A stretch of 64,000 nucleotides of DNA, taken from Fasciolopsis buskii (taxonomy: Eukaryota; Platyhelminthes; Trematoda; Plagiorchiida; Fasciolidae). Below, in pieces: positions 53,253 through 64,000 of this stretch. The DNA is taken from positions 62,203-126,202 of the forward strand of contig LUCM01000550.1 in the NCBI GenBank assembly GCA_008360955.1, read 5' to 3'. Each line of letters starts with the position of its first letter. Position 1 is the first letter of the stretch. Both the position numbers and the translations under genes were made by a program. The notes under the pieces are model-generated. The model made no database searches. It worked only from the letters and a program-made list of their open reading frames with translations, and was not told where the DNA came from.

Positions 53253-54697
53253 CTGATGTTTGAGAGAAAAAGTATACGGTTGAACTGGTAAAAGTTAACA
53301 TACATGTGCGTTTTAAACGTGATTCATTCTTCCTGCATTCTGTTATACCAAGGATCAGATTTTTGTTTGCTGAATACCAATAATTGCTTCCAATAGCACA
53401 AACCCTTTTGGTAAGCATTTATGCGATACTCGAGTACAAGCTATTTATACATTTCAAATATATTTCAAAGTACTCGGCAGTGAGCAAATTAAGTAGACGA
53501 GATAAGATCATGAAATTAGGGACTGAGTAAGATGTTCCCTTCGTGTACAATATTGAAGTTCAGCTTAGTATAGTGTATGACAGTGTGCAAACCGTAAGTG
53601 AAGTTGGATGATCAGATCACGTGATTCACTCGTCTCGCCCGATAACATCCCGGATCACATGTGCCACAGTTTACGTGCAGGGATTAGAAAGTTAGGCTTG
53701 TTGTCGAGACGAGGTCTTGGATGACCAGAGCAATTATGTGCGATTGGAGTTGCGTCTCTTCTAGGCTAAGACCAAATGTAACGACTTTTGGTACATCTAG
53801 CGAAGAAATCGCTTGACTGTTTCCTGGCTGACTCATCGAGTCTGTCCAATTTAAAAACAATCTCGTTATTGTTTTTGTTGGCATTTTTGAATAACGTCTC
53901 GTTCGATTAGAGCTGGCGTCGGGATTAGCTTTATACTCTGAACCGGAGGTTTAGTTATACGCCTTCTCTTTCTTCCATGCACAACGGGCGAAAATTCCGT
54001 ACGATTTTCAATGTTACGCCCAATTCCATTGTTCATATCTGAGCTAATTTTAAGAGTATAACGATTTCGCAACCAGTAACCAGGTCAAAGTTCAACAGAC
54101 CCGCGGAAGACAAAGAACGAAATGTTTCGACCGATGGATAGCGTCAATCATCAGTAAACAGAAAAATAAACAAACACGTTATTCTATCAACATACACCGA
54201 CTGTATTAAATCGATATGCACAGGGACAAATTTGATATTCGACAGAACGAACAAGCAGCTCATTGTGGAGGCAATAAATTGTCTTGCTTCCGTTAGCAAG
54301 ATACACTTTTATTTGGGACCACAATGATTTCACACCATAAAGTATTGTTTTAAATAATGATTCTCATCTGCAAGGTTGAATCTTTCAACACTCATTATTC
54401 TTCTTACCGATTTTCTAACCCTCGCAAAGGGAAAGGCGAATTTAACGAAGTGCGGAGGTCAGTAACTACGAGTAATCCCTGCGATCTTATACACAGTACG
54501 CACCGCTATGATGATACCTATTTAGGTCGAAGTAATATTACACACATGATGTCATCTGATTCACAAGTATCGAATGACTCCCAGTTCGGAGTCCTTGTCG
54601 ACCTCGATGAAACATCATGAACATTCCGTCAATATGGGGTTCACTAATTGGCATGAAAATAGCTGCTTTCGTCAAAGCAATCACATCAAAATCTTAC
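53253..54697 (-). other. Cadherin intron
   Basis: Phase 0 intron between the last cadherin repeat and the stalk exon. It contains a minus-strand segment near 54.13-54.17 kb with GGTCGAAACATTTCG, similar in style to the CGAAACGT motif of the fold-back elements at 13.9 kb. No coding sequence is seen. Confidence 0.7.
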
Positions 54698-55189
54698 ATC
54701 AGCCTGTGCATGTGGTACGATACGAACAATGAGCACTATGGAGGTTGAAAGTGGTGGAATTCCCCGATCTGTAACGACCACTCGTAGTGGATACTCCGCC
54801 AGAACGGTTGGACCAAGTGACTCTCGATCTGAGCTGCAAATGTCCTTGTTTTGTTCATCCACCGGTGGACTGACAATCATCAGGAATCCGTTTTGTGGAT
54901 CAATTTGAAACGGGATTAGGGTGACCGTGTTCAAGTCTGCTGGATCTAGTCCGGGACTGGTTTCATTCGTTCCGATCGAGTCATTTTTCCCCTCTCTGTT
55001 GTCGGACGAAGCTGACTGTTTGTCTATTCCTGATTTCGACGAGGAGACAGGCCGGATCGATTGGGTCACCGCGCTCAGTTGGTAGTAGACTTCCGCGTTG
55101 ATACCACTGTCTGAGTCGTTCACCGCGATCTGAGCTATAGTATGAGGAAGCTGTTGTTGTACTATCGGACAAGCCAGTGTGAAGATTGC
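54698..55189 (-). CDS. Cadherin exon: membrane-proximal cadherin repeat with a serine-rich insertion
   Basis: The exon is exactly 164 codons, phase 0 at both ends, with acceptor tctgttcacag| and donor GAT|GTAAGA. It encodes one nearly complete cadherin repeat. Near residues 19-33 is IAQIAVNDSDSGINAEV, the DxDSGxNAxV strand and calcium site. Around residues 94-104 is the strand IPFQIDPQNGF. Near residues 137-155 is LRVVVTDRGIPPLSTSIV, a typical end-of-repeat core strand. Between the first two motifs lies a polar insertion of about 55 residues rich in Ser, Asp, Asn and Lys, longer than in a standard repeat of about 110 residues. There is no DxNDN linker after the final strand, as expected for the last repeat before the membrane. 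Confidence 0.9.
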
Positions 55190-56101
55190 CTGTGAACAGA
55201 GAGGGGTTTTTGAAAAAAAATCAGCGGGAAGATGAAGGTTCCTCCGATGGGTATTCTTTTCGTTTTATTTGGACAAGACTGGTTCGTCAACCTTCATCAA
55301 TCTTCATTCTATCGTGCTACTTTGTCCCCTGGTATTCTAGGTTAATAGTAAAACATGAGTGGTTGAATAGGTCACCAGTCCTGGAGAAACGCAAACTCGA
55401 CTGATGAGGATGCATTTGGTGGAAAAAACAATTTTTTTTGGCTTCATGCCAATCAGCATGGACTTTGAACTGTTTCACAAAATTATCGATCATAGGAATA
55501 TAGAAATAATATAGAAGGGTAACGGCAGTCTGGTGTTTGGTGTCACACAGGAAATGACACAATGCCAACTAATCAGAAGATTAACGGATTCCGGTGATGG
55601 AGTAAACAAAAACACGGCAGCTTTTACTTTCCTGATCACATTAATCGATTTTTCTTGTTATTTCTCCCAAGTTCTTAGACCAAAAAATAAAGTTCCATTT
55701 TAAGGTGCACAATGGGGCATTTTGACCAAAAAATTAGCCAATTTTTCCAGTAGAGGATTAGCATTTTACACTCATTTGGATAGTCAGCTCAATTCGGTGC
55801 TTTTAAAGAACAAAAAATGTATTCCGCTCGAAAACTGCTTTGTATCGATCGTGTATGTTGGGAAATCGAACAACGAGCCGTGAACTGTCAGACCCATCTG
55901 ATCGGGTTAGTCGATGCTACGTTATACTAGACAGGAAAGATCTTCGACGTGATACCTAAGTGCCAAACACATAGAAACACTCAAAATTCATATGGTTATT
56001 TTTTGCGTCAAAGTACTCCTTTTCTCGAATAGGAATAGCAACCGGTAAGTTGCAACAATATCACACTAAGACAGTAATAAGAAAACAAGAAATTCACTCA
56101 C
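55190..56101 (-). other. Cadherin intron
   Basis: Phase 0 intron inside the extracellular region. AT-rich, with no repeats or exons that I can recognise. Confidence 0.75.
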
Positions 56102-56323
56102 TGTTTGACTGTCCGGATAGATAATTCTCGGGGCGTTGTCATTTTCATCTTCCACCGTCACGTGAACGATCGTCTGAACCGTGTGCCGTTCCCGGGGCAG
56201 TAGAGTGGGTTTGCCAGAGGTTGCTGCACCGTCGGATACGGTGACTACAAATTTGTACGAGGATTGCCTTTCTCTGTCCAATCCGTTTGGACCGACAAGC
56301 AACGAACCGGTTTTTTCATCCAA
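56102..56323 (-). CDS. Cadherin exon: second half of a cadherin repeat plus DENDNAP linker (partial gene)
   Basis: This exon encodes 74 residues, beginning LDEKTGSLLVGPNGLDRE, the strand and turn signature of the middle of a cadherin repeat, including the LDRE calcium-binding motif. A core strand follows (YKFVVTVSDG), then a short loop, and the repeat ends with VHVTVEDENDNAP, the classical calcium-binding inter-repeat linker. The donor is ACA|GTGAGT (intron begins at 56101), in phase 0. The acceptor at 56324 (aaccag|TTG) is preceded by a fairly pyrimidine-rich stretch; it is the only AG after an in-frame TGA upstream, so it is the likely start. The first half of this repeat must come from an upstream exon I cannot identify with confidence. 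Confidence 0.88.
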
Positions 56324-57366
56324 CTGGTTCCCGGGTGCGAAGGGTGGTATATGTAAAGTAAAGTTTTGGAGAAAATATCAGGCTTAAAAAGTTTTTCGGA
56401 TGATTCTCGTGGTATTTTTGTCCACGAGGTCATGAAACATTAAAACTTGTGAGCAAATTGAACCGGTCTACTGAACTTTTCCTGGTCACAAGATCAGTGT
56501 CCGCAGAAATTGATCAACTGGCGATGGGTTAGCTCACACATCATTCCCGTAGGTCAGCGTCTAGATGTTACTTCCGCGCCGCAGAACTGGACAACCGTTG
56601 TCCGTTTGTCATCGGAGCTTTTGTTTCCTATTTGACTGAAATTGAATCACATTGTGGGCAGTTTACCCCACATGCTTAACGGGATGCGATACATAATGCC
56701 ACAATGTGTATCCCTGTCACGGCCAATAGGTTGGTTGATAAGTGGGGGAGACGTTAGGCTGAAAAGTTGTGATGCGGGCCATTTGAGCACCGCATTCAGG
56801 ATCATCATTGTTGTGGCAACTAAGCCAATACATGCGGTAGTCAACTTCCGTTATGACGAGCCTATTTTGAATACGCGTCGCAGAGCGATTTACACGACTT
56901 AAATGAAAAACTAGATATTTTAAAAAGTACCTTAAATGGTTTTGTTCTCATTTCAGTTCATTTGCATTTTGGAATTAAATTTCCCAAGTGATATGGCATT
57001 TACTAAAAATCTGTGTAAATGAAAACAACCGAATGCCACAAGAGTACAAAATGCAGCCCCAACATATGGTGGCTGTCCCCATCTCTCCATCAAGCTATGC
57101 CAAAGATCAATTCATGATTGAGAACCAAGAAAAATCCTGCTCACAATGCCTTCGCCGTAGTGGCAACCAACACTTATCAGTCAAATGTCCGGCGCGTCAG
57201 TGTCCGTGGTCTACGGAATTCACTATGCAGTATCATTTCTCAATGATGTTCGACAAACCGTTGACAATGCAGCTTGGTAACAAACTGGCGATCTCGTTTG
57301 TTTCCGGGTTGCTCATTAGACGCTCGGGTTTCACCTCTTGGGTGACGGCGAAGCTCTGCTGACGAG

Positions 57367-57621
57367 TCAGGTTAGGCTGTAAACAATGCCACGATTTGCT
57401 CTGTTGAGTTGGACGTTAGCGTTGGCGATTAGGAATTTGTAATCGGTCCACTTAATCGTGTTCACCTCCTCTTCGGGTGGACGATATATCTTGAATCGCA
57501 TATGCAAAATTTCACGAGATCTATTTTTTGCCATTCTACTACGTCGCAAACTGACGGTTATCATATTCGTCTCTGTTGTCACACCCAACCAAAGTGTACC
57601 TGTGAGGCGAATATCCAACAC
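57367..57621 (-). CDS. Candidate upstream exon region of the cadherin gene (unproven)
   Basis: An 84-codon minus-strand stretch with coding-like codon choice. It contains TGTLWLGVTTETNMITVSL, then RFKIYRPPEEE, and ends NRGIVYSLT. The last motif resembles the NGxVxYSL strand of a cadherin repeat. A donor (GAG|GTGAAC, inside the stretch) is in phase 0 and would join in frame to the exon at 56323; an acceptor (gcctcacag|) lies near its start. However, the GIVYSL end is followed by TGA without a usable donor, and no DxDxG motif is visible. I list it because it lies in the right place and strand, but it may be chance. Confidence 0.22.
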   Translation of the reverse strand: MLDIRLTGTLWLGVTTETNMITVSLRRSRMAKNRSREILHMRFKIYRPPEEEVNTIKWTDYKFLIANANVQLNRANRGIVYSLT

Positions 57622-58760
57622 ACCGGAAAACTCCGTTCATCATTGCAACTAACATGCTGATACTGTCACAGTCAATCTGTTACTGTGGGTGTTTATTTTG
57701 TATGGGCAGGGTCATTCAATAGAAATTGAATCGGATAGACAAAATTCTCGAAAAAGGTTTCAAATAAGAGTTGGCCAGTTTGGGAAAATCCTTGCCTGAC
57801 GCCCAACTCGCGATCCGCCTGTGATTTCGGAATTTCGATACATGCACCCTATTGAGCTCGCTTTTACTCGGCCATGTTTGTTCGAATTTTCAGTGACCGT
57901 TCGCAATAGAAAAACTCAAGATTAGACTTGTTTGCACATTGCATAGTTCACTTTTCAGCACGTAGGCACAAATGTGTGAAGTCATTCTTAGGAATGGAAC
58001 ATGAGTGGCATACATCTTCTACCCGCTAGTGAGCAATCCGTGTGTGTACCTGATACGAACAGGATCCAGGTGTATTGTGGATCTGCACAGGCTTCACAAA
58101 TATGCATGGGACGATATCCACGTCCTAGTATCACACCGGCATGGTCAATTGTGCTATGAGGTAACACCGACTGGTTTCGTGGAACTTGTTTTTTAGGCTT
58201 TATTGATTGTTCCTTCCAACGTACATTTGTTCGTCTAGCTTGAAATAAATTTAAGTGAACTTCTTTGAATTGTGACCAGCAGTGCAAAATTTGACTTAGG
58301 TGCAAAGAACTGGGAAATTCAGAAGTGACCAGTGAACGGCTTACAAGTGTCGATATGTGAAACCAAACACCACTTTCCTTCCCGTTCTTCCCCGAGGCGG
58401 GCACATCAAATTGTGACATACATGTCGATATCCGAAGAAGTGATTATGTTCCACCAATTGGTATATTCAGTTGCACAAAACAAACTGCGTCCCAGGTGTC
58501 CAATTATCCCATGGGTCATATCATTTGCGTGGAAATGACACAATTTGCAGCCATGAGGACTACTTAGGTGCCCATTTGTATGCCATTTGATCGAATCGTC
58601 ACACGGGCAGACATGCACATGGCTTTCTCAACATGGTTTGTACCTGTTAGGAAATCCAAATCGAATGCCCAATCCAACTTCTATTCTTCTTGCTCATAAC
58701 TGGAGCCACTTCTATGATTAGTAAAATTACTGCTACCAGCACTCTCCTCAATCTTGCTGT

Positions 58761-58777
58761 TATTACTACTACTGCTG

Positions 58778-58811
<34 letters not shown>

Positions 58812-58830
58812 CACTACTTCTACTACCACT
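58761..58830. repeat. (ACT)n microsatellite
   Basis: About twenty ACT triplets with few interruptions. The threonine-rich, serine-rich and valine-rich open frames across it are artefacts of the repeat. Confidence 0.95.
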
Positions 58831-59289
58831 AAAGTAATTAGGACTAATTTCTCCTGTCTCTCTTCTTTTATCACCATGGTTAATCATACTACTACAAAAG
58901 TTGCTGATACTATCACTACTGCTACATCTGCTAATGTTACTAATAGTACTACTGAGGTAACTGTTGTGCCTTTCAACATTGATTACTGGAACCATTATTT
59001 GCGGAGTACATTTGAATTGCATATATATATAATATGTACGTATATTGAAGTAAGCGTTTCAGTTACGCTCCATGAATAGCATTGCTATGGTCACAGGGCG
59101 TCTTGTCAAATGTTCCGCCAATTAATTGGCCATTTCATTTCGAACATACGAGGGAAATCAATATAGTCCTCAATCCGCAACATTTCGATATTCGATTGTT
59201 GTACCAATTTAGCTTTATGAAAATCAGTTTTACCATGTTCCCCTACAAAAAAGAAACAATTCGAAAGGGAATAAAGAATGGGTATACAA

Positions 59290-59385
59290 CATTTCCTAAA
59301 TTTCTCCTTCTAGAAATGTCCATTTTCTGCGTGTTTTCTGCGGGCCGCCACATGCCAAGTGTCCAACAACAAATCGAATGGGTCA
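59290..59385 (-). repeat. Dispersed repeat X, copy 3
   Basis: Minus strand: GGCATGTGGCGGCCCGCAG, then AACACGCAGAAAATGGACAT and TTCTAGAAGGAG, matching the core of the other copies. The frame KWTFLEG is kept, but stops lie close by. Confidence 0.4.
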
Positions 59386-59784
59386 TTTAATAGAGTTCCG
59401 AGCAGATTCTACCATTGCATAGGATAGTTATAGTCCCTCTTTTATTGCACGACTAACTCCTATTCTATATCCGTCAACAATTTGAGTGACCAAATAACAC
59501 TCAAATCTATCTGGACAACGGTGCATTCAATATCGGTAACACTCTGCCTCCGGACGAAAGAAATAAGATTTTGTTGCTAATTTTTTAACACGAATATGAG
59601 TATCTTTTGGCCACTGTCACAGATGATTGCATTTTATCCACGAAAGGGACACCCTAGGAGTAGATAGTTTGTTTAAATATCATCCAACTGGTGGCTTTAA
59701 AACTCTGGCAGCTGTTAAACACCAAAGTTATAATTGATCGACATTTTTAAGTGAAGTAATCGTTCCCACATGGTCGTGTCAGAA

Positions 59785-59935
59785 GATTTTGCTGTTTCCG
59801 GGTCACTGCGTCACAGTCACGATAATCAGGTAGGCAGTTAATGCGGCGCGCTTAAATGACCTTAACGCGAGGTCAACGTTGATGTAAATCAAGATCCGCT
59901 CTAAACGAAAGTTTCGTGTTCGTCATCAACCGCCA
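59785..59935 (+). repeat. Dispersed repeat Y, copy 2
   Basis: Matches 39848-40010 in the same orientation. Most differences are substitutions, which suggests an old interspersed element and not a recent duplication. Confidence 0.45.
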
Positions 59936-60084
59936 TAATTAGACCTCATTTTGCGCAAAATATCTCGCTAGAGCTCCTGATCAGGTACGAATGCAAAAGA
60001 CAATAAACCGTTAAAACTTGTCGAAAGAGTTCGCTAAATTTCATGCTAAAATAAAATCTTCTTCCTGCCTCCTAGTCTGCAGAA

Positions 60085-60102
60085 AATATATATATATATA
60101 CA
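60085..60102. repeat. (TA)n microsatellite
   Basis: Eight or nine TA units. Confidence 0.9.
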
Positions 60103-63100
60103 TAACAAAAGCGGATCAGCCAGTAAATCATTTGGATTCAATTCAACTATACTGCTTGCTTCCCTTGGGCAGTGACCAACGAGGTTGATTCGGCGAGTAA
60201 AACCGGGTTTATTGCTGTCTTTTAATGACACAACGGTTCGCACAAAACTGATTGTTCGGGCAGTCAATTCGCGTTGGGAGAGCCGCGTCACCGATAGCCC
60301 AGAGTTGGAGCGTCTGCCCAGCAAACGGCTAGCGGCCAACACGCTTCTCGCTGGTGGTGCCCACTTTTAGATGAGTCATAAGCAAGTAAATTTCCCATCT
60401 TTTAACATGTACTTTTCCCATGCCAATTTCTGGTTGCCCCGGAACAAGTGGTTGTTAAAAGATATCGAAAATATCTACATGAACATGATCGGTCAGAGCA
60501 GGAGTTGATCTGGGGTCCTCTTTGCTCTGTGGAGGCTTGCACGTAAACCCAGAAAACGCTCACATGTTCGACACAGGTACGGACGACCTGTTCCATTGAA
60601 CTAGTTGCTGTACAAGAGCATATACACACGATAAACACAAATGCCTCTCACCATACATGTTTAAGTATATGTTTATATATATGTGTGCATATATTGAAAA
60701 CTGGGTAACTGTACTTGTTCTTCTGCAGTGAGCCCTTTCGAATCAAAAATGTCTTTCAAGGATATCTTGGAAAATGGTGTACCGTACGCACTAATTAGTC
60801 AAACTTAATGGTTATTTTTCAGCTGTGACACTATGTTACCGGTGGGATACTTATCCATATTTGATCCATCCACTTGGACAAAGTTCGAATAAGGAATTTT
60901 TTCCAAGTCATTTTACGGTGCGCATCGATCAGGGAGCATCCTAAGGCTATCACCAAACCGGGCGATAAGTGTGCTGAAAACTGCACATCGACACACAAAC
61001 ACAAAAATTAGCACAAACACACGCAAATGCTAGTGTTAATGACTAAAAATCGCATATGTCAAATACCAGTTGCTCGCTGTTAGGACCAAGGGAACCCAAA
61101 TGTGAACTTCGAAAATACCTACTGCACTTAAAACGTTCGATTCAAGCTTACCCCGCTGAGCATTTGCAGACTAATTTGTAATTATTTCTTCATGCCCTCT
61201 TAATGAGTTTTTCATCTATTTTGCAGGCGAATGAATCCGTGTGGCTACGCGCGCCAGAAACTGCATACAAAACATATACTAGAATGACTTAAAAGATATT
61301 TCTGGGTTCACCGTTTGAGACCAGGGTTATCTTCTGAAGCCATGTTGCGACACTCGCCCGGTTAAGGGGATGAAACTTTCCCTAGATCGTCTGTGTACCG
61401 AGTTAGCACAGTTTAGAAGATGGACGGCCAGGGTTCACGAAGATCTGCCTAACCCTGTCCGCATAATGTCTCCACGAGAAGGTAGGTTACTGGCAGGAAC
61501 CAGTGCACTAAACAACTTTACCCAATAGGTCCCGGCATCTCTGGACTGAAACGACACTCATTAAGGTTCACATAGCCTCCCGCATAGTACCTCCCAATGT
61601 AATTTATATCTCTCAATTTGAACAATTGCAAACAGCGCAGAATTGCTTGAAAAGAAATATATCGCTCGTCTGCATTACCGAAACCTCGGCAATATGATTC
61701 AAATGAACACTTTTCATTTCAACAAGCAACGACAAGATGGGGAAAATATTCGAGTCTAAATTCCCAATATTCTTTGTGAAACGACAATGCTTGCTGTTAA
61801 CAAATAGTAAGGTTTGGTTTTATTCACCAAGCAGATACAATAAGGAAGGTTAGTCGATATTCATTTTTCTGTATGAATCACATTTCATAATCATGCTTGC
61901 TTCCACCGGACTTAAGTCACATTAGAATAAAACTGCTGTGCTCAAGATAAGGTGCTTAGTAAATTCTATTTGAGTTTGAAACTAGGCTTTTTGTTGATAA
62001 GATATCATTTTTGTTGCTTATGTTCTTAGAATTAAGAGATTATCGCATTTAACAAAACAATTCAGGTTGTCCTACGCACAATGAATTGCACTTTGATCCT
62101 CAGAAGGAGTTTCTCTCGGAGTTTTATGTTAAGGTCAAAATTAACAAATATGAAAAAGTAGAACAACATTTTGAATAATGTTACCTCATAAATGTACATT
62201 TTGCTGCCATTCTGCGATTACCAAATGACATGCGACCGTCACCATCATTATCAGATCGCCAAACTTAGAGTTCAAGCATTATCCGGTACTCAACGGGATA
62301 AATTGACTCGCTGCCTAATAGCTGTATTAGTCCAAACTGCACATTCAGTGGCAACCGTAACACTTAAATAATGGACCTTAGTTCTGTGACAAGTGAATGT
62401 GAAATATTGGTGATATTCTGCCTCACGATTGGAAAAACAAATATCTACCGTGAAATTTTAAATAAACATTCAAAACTCTTTATTTACTCATGGATTTGAT
62501 TGATTGTCCGCAGATACACATGAGTTCGGCGTAAGTTCATTGTTTTATGTTATGCTTTTTCGTTCAAAACATTGACTATACCTACATATAACAACGTTCC
62601 CATATTGCAGTATCTGGAAATTCTACGGTATCAAGATCAGCGTTTCACTCTACCGGCTTTGATCAAAAAGGAGTATTTAAATCCCCGGTAAACGTAAAAT
62701 ATTTCACTTTTCAAATAACTAATTTGAGTTTTTGGGCACTAAAGCAATCGTGTTGAGAATATTTGACAAAGTAAGCATTTCTGTTAGACAATTTAGCTTT
62801 TTTTATAATTTTGTGAATATGAAATAGAACAAATCCAAAAACTCGCTAAAACAAGTTTTTAAAAATTTTCGTTCACTACGTAGATTTCGTTTTTCATGTT
62901 CGAACGAGGTTGATTTGAATATCAAGGTCACTCATGTTTACTTAGACTTAATATAGCCCAAAAAAGATATAATTAAAGAAACCGGTCTAGAGATTCAAAT
63001 TTTTGTAATGCCTCTTTAATCTTCGTGTATACCAAAATCATGGGGCCCGTAGCAGATGAAATCGTCAGCATATGTACGTGAGGAGTTGGGAGCTGTTAGG

Positions 63101-63889
63101 AATTTTCGTAAATTTGCAATGAAATGCCGCCGAGATTCACGTGTTCTTCTTACGAATCCCGTACTCACTGGTCGGATGAACTTTGTTGCGGTTGACATTG
63201 CATGCAAGCATTCCCATAGGTGGACACTGTTAAATTTTGAATGTTTGAATCATGGTGAAACTTAGGGCCATATTTATCATCTTGCATTTTGTCCAGGGAT
63301 TATGTTTAACTATTTGAACTTAAGGATTACATTGGCAAGAGTGTATCACCCGCTAACTTCCAATCGAATAAACTGGTCTGAATTACTTAATTAATTTTAA
63401 GTTTATTTTAGATCACCGTAATCTCTTGTTAGAAGTATTATTTCCACGGCACGTTTATTCAATTGAGAAACTTTTGCAATAATCCTAGTATCTGATAGAT
63501 TTACACGGTCATTATTCCCATTCCCTTGGAGTTCCATCTCAAACGAATGCATTTTTATATAACATTACATGGAGTAGAATTTTGAGAATATTCTTGACTA
63601 CAATCGATGTTGAACTCAAAGCATATTACAGCAAATATTTTGCGATTTCCGTGCAGTTAACGGGGTCGGGACTAAGTATGGTAAACGGGTTAACACAAAA
63701 CATAACTGCACGTGACTGTTTACTTATTGTAAACTGGAGGGAAATTTTTCCCAAGCACGTGACACAACTAAGTGTCATGCTAGTTTGTAAAAATTGTCCC
63801 GGGAACGTGTACCCTCCAAAGGCGAGTAGGCGAACATTAAAAGTTTGCAACCCGTACGAGACCATGGTGCAGCGTTCGCCAATTAACAG

Positions 63890-64000
63890 TCAATACCGAA
63901 TGGATTCACGTGATATCAACATTCAACTGGTCATGACGGAACCATGAAAACACTGTACACCTGTTGCATCCTCTTTAGGAAACATCAACAATGCATATCC
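63890..64000 (-). mobile_element. Subfamily A SINE cut by the window end
   Basis: Minus-strand sequence from the window edge reads GGATATGCATTGTTGATGTT, then TCCTAAAGAGGATGCAACAG, GTGTACAGTGTTTTCATGG and a tail with GTTGATATCACGTGAA. The GAAA core strand reads GCAA, so it is probably inactive. The tRNA-like head would lie beyond the window. Confidence 0.65.

Larger units (their letters stand above)
44685..56323 (-). other. Gene model: protocadherin-type cadherin, 3' half, four exons
   Basis: Four minus-strand exons join into one open frame: 56323-56102, 55189-54698, 53252-52781 and 45280-44685. Introns are 912, 1445 and 7500 bases, in phases 0, 0 and 1. Each intron has a GT donor (GTGAGT, GTAAGA, GTAAGC) and a CAG acceptor; the last acceptor has a strong pyrimidine tract. 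The product starts inside a cadherin repeat and has a DENDNAP calcium linker, a final repeat, a stalk, one membrane helix and a long cytoplasmic tail, the layout of a non-classical cadherin or protocadherin. Such proteins act at the cell surface in calcium-dependent adhesion and recognition. The 5' end is missing, so the number of repeats and the subfamily cannot be given. Joining the last exon rests on phase match and splice quality only. Confidence 0.85.
57622..63889. other. No supported gene; upstream side of the cadherin gene
   Basis: If the window covers more of the cadherin gene, its 5' exons should lie here on the minus strand, but I find no other DxNDN or LDRE coding motif. The region holds (ACT)n at 58.8 kb, repeat X at 59.3 kb, repeat Y at 59.8 kb and TA-rich tracts at 60.1 and 60.67 kb. 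The DNA may be a long intron. Confidence 0.4.

Noticed and set aside
55398..55430. CTGATGAGGATGCATTTGGTGGAAAA, hammerhead-like core order
   Set aside because: The bases between the core strands cannot form stem II and no stem III is present.
57350..57400. CTGACGAG followed by GTAAAC, hammerhead-like
   Set aside because: GAAA is replaced by TAAA, stem II has only CAG/CTG, and no stem I or III pairs.
57988..58419. 143-codon minus-strand frame overlapping an exon-like plus-strand stretch ending TATGAG|GTAACA
   Set aside because: Neither strand gives a recognisable domain, and neither has a convincing acceptor without an in-frame stop.
58647..59079. Thr-, Ser- and Val-rich frames
   Set aside because: All three are translations of the (ACT)n microsatellite in different frames.
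63016..63207. YADD-containing minus-strand frame (TYADDFICYG), suggestive of reverse transcriptase
   Set aside because: Only the four-residue motif matches. Flanking residues show none of the other reverse transcriptase blocks, and the frame is 63 codons.

Overview
The window is animal nuclear DNA and almost certainly platyhelminth, most likely from a trematode. There are no operons or ribosome-binding sites. The only well supported gene is a spliced cadherin. The rest is intergenic or intronic DNA of moderate AT content, filled with short microsatellites and old, diverged repeats. The strongest taxonomic clue is a set of tRNA-headed SINE-like repeats that carry type I hammerhead ribozyme folds with a loopless stem III, the architecture of the schistosome Sm-alpha repeat. 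I infer the organism from this and have no direct species marker; the base composition looks less AT-rich than Schistosoma.

The gene lies on the minus strand between 56323 and 44685. It is the 3' half of a protocadherin-type receptor. I recover four exons: 56323-56102, 55189-54698, 53252-52781 and 45280-44685. Splice sites and phases fit throughout (0, 0, 1), giving about 593 residues. They run from the end of one cadherin repeat, through its DENDNAP linker, a membrane-proximal repeat with a long serine-rich insertion, a stalk and one transmembrane helix, to a cytoplasmic tail of about 250 residues encoded across a 7.5 kb intron. The 5' exons are not identifiable; a weak candidate lies at 57621-57367, and the true ones may lie beyond the window.

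The first 44 kb and the last 6 kb have no gene I can defend. Many 100-residue open frames occur there, but in number and composition they fit chance, and several start inside repeats. These regions hold three things. (1) Two subfamilies of tRNA-headed SINEs with hammerhead-like cores: one at 10.4-10.9, 27.0-27.2, 28.1-28.7 and 63.9-64.0 kb, the other at 19.2, 25.5 and 34.5 kb. (2) A palindromic element at 13763-13956 flanked by a perfect 14-bp direct repeat, with a relative at 31741-31874 that has folded back at a different point. (3) Two low-copy dispersed repeats, at 4.6/39.4/59.3 kb and 39.9/59.8 kb.

The most interesting material is the ribozyme SINE near 28.56 kb, which keeps a complete hammerhead core with six perfect stem I pairs and sits opposite an inverted copy, and the fold-back element with its apparent target-site duplication. 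All calls come from reading the sequence; no search or folding program was run.
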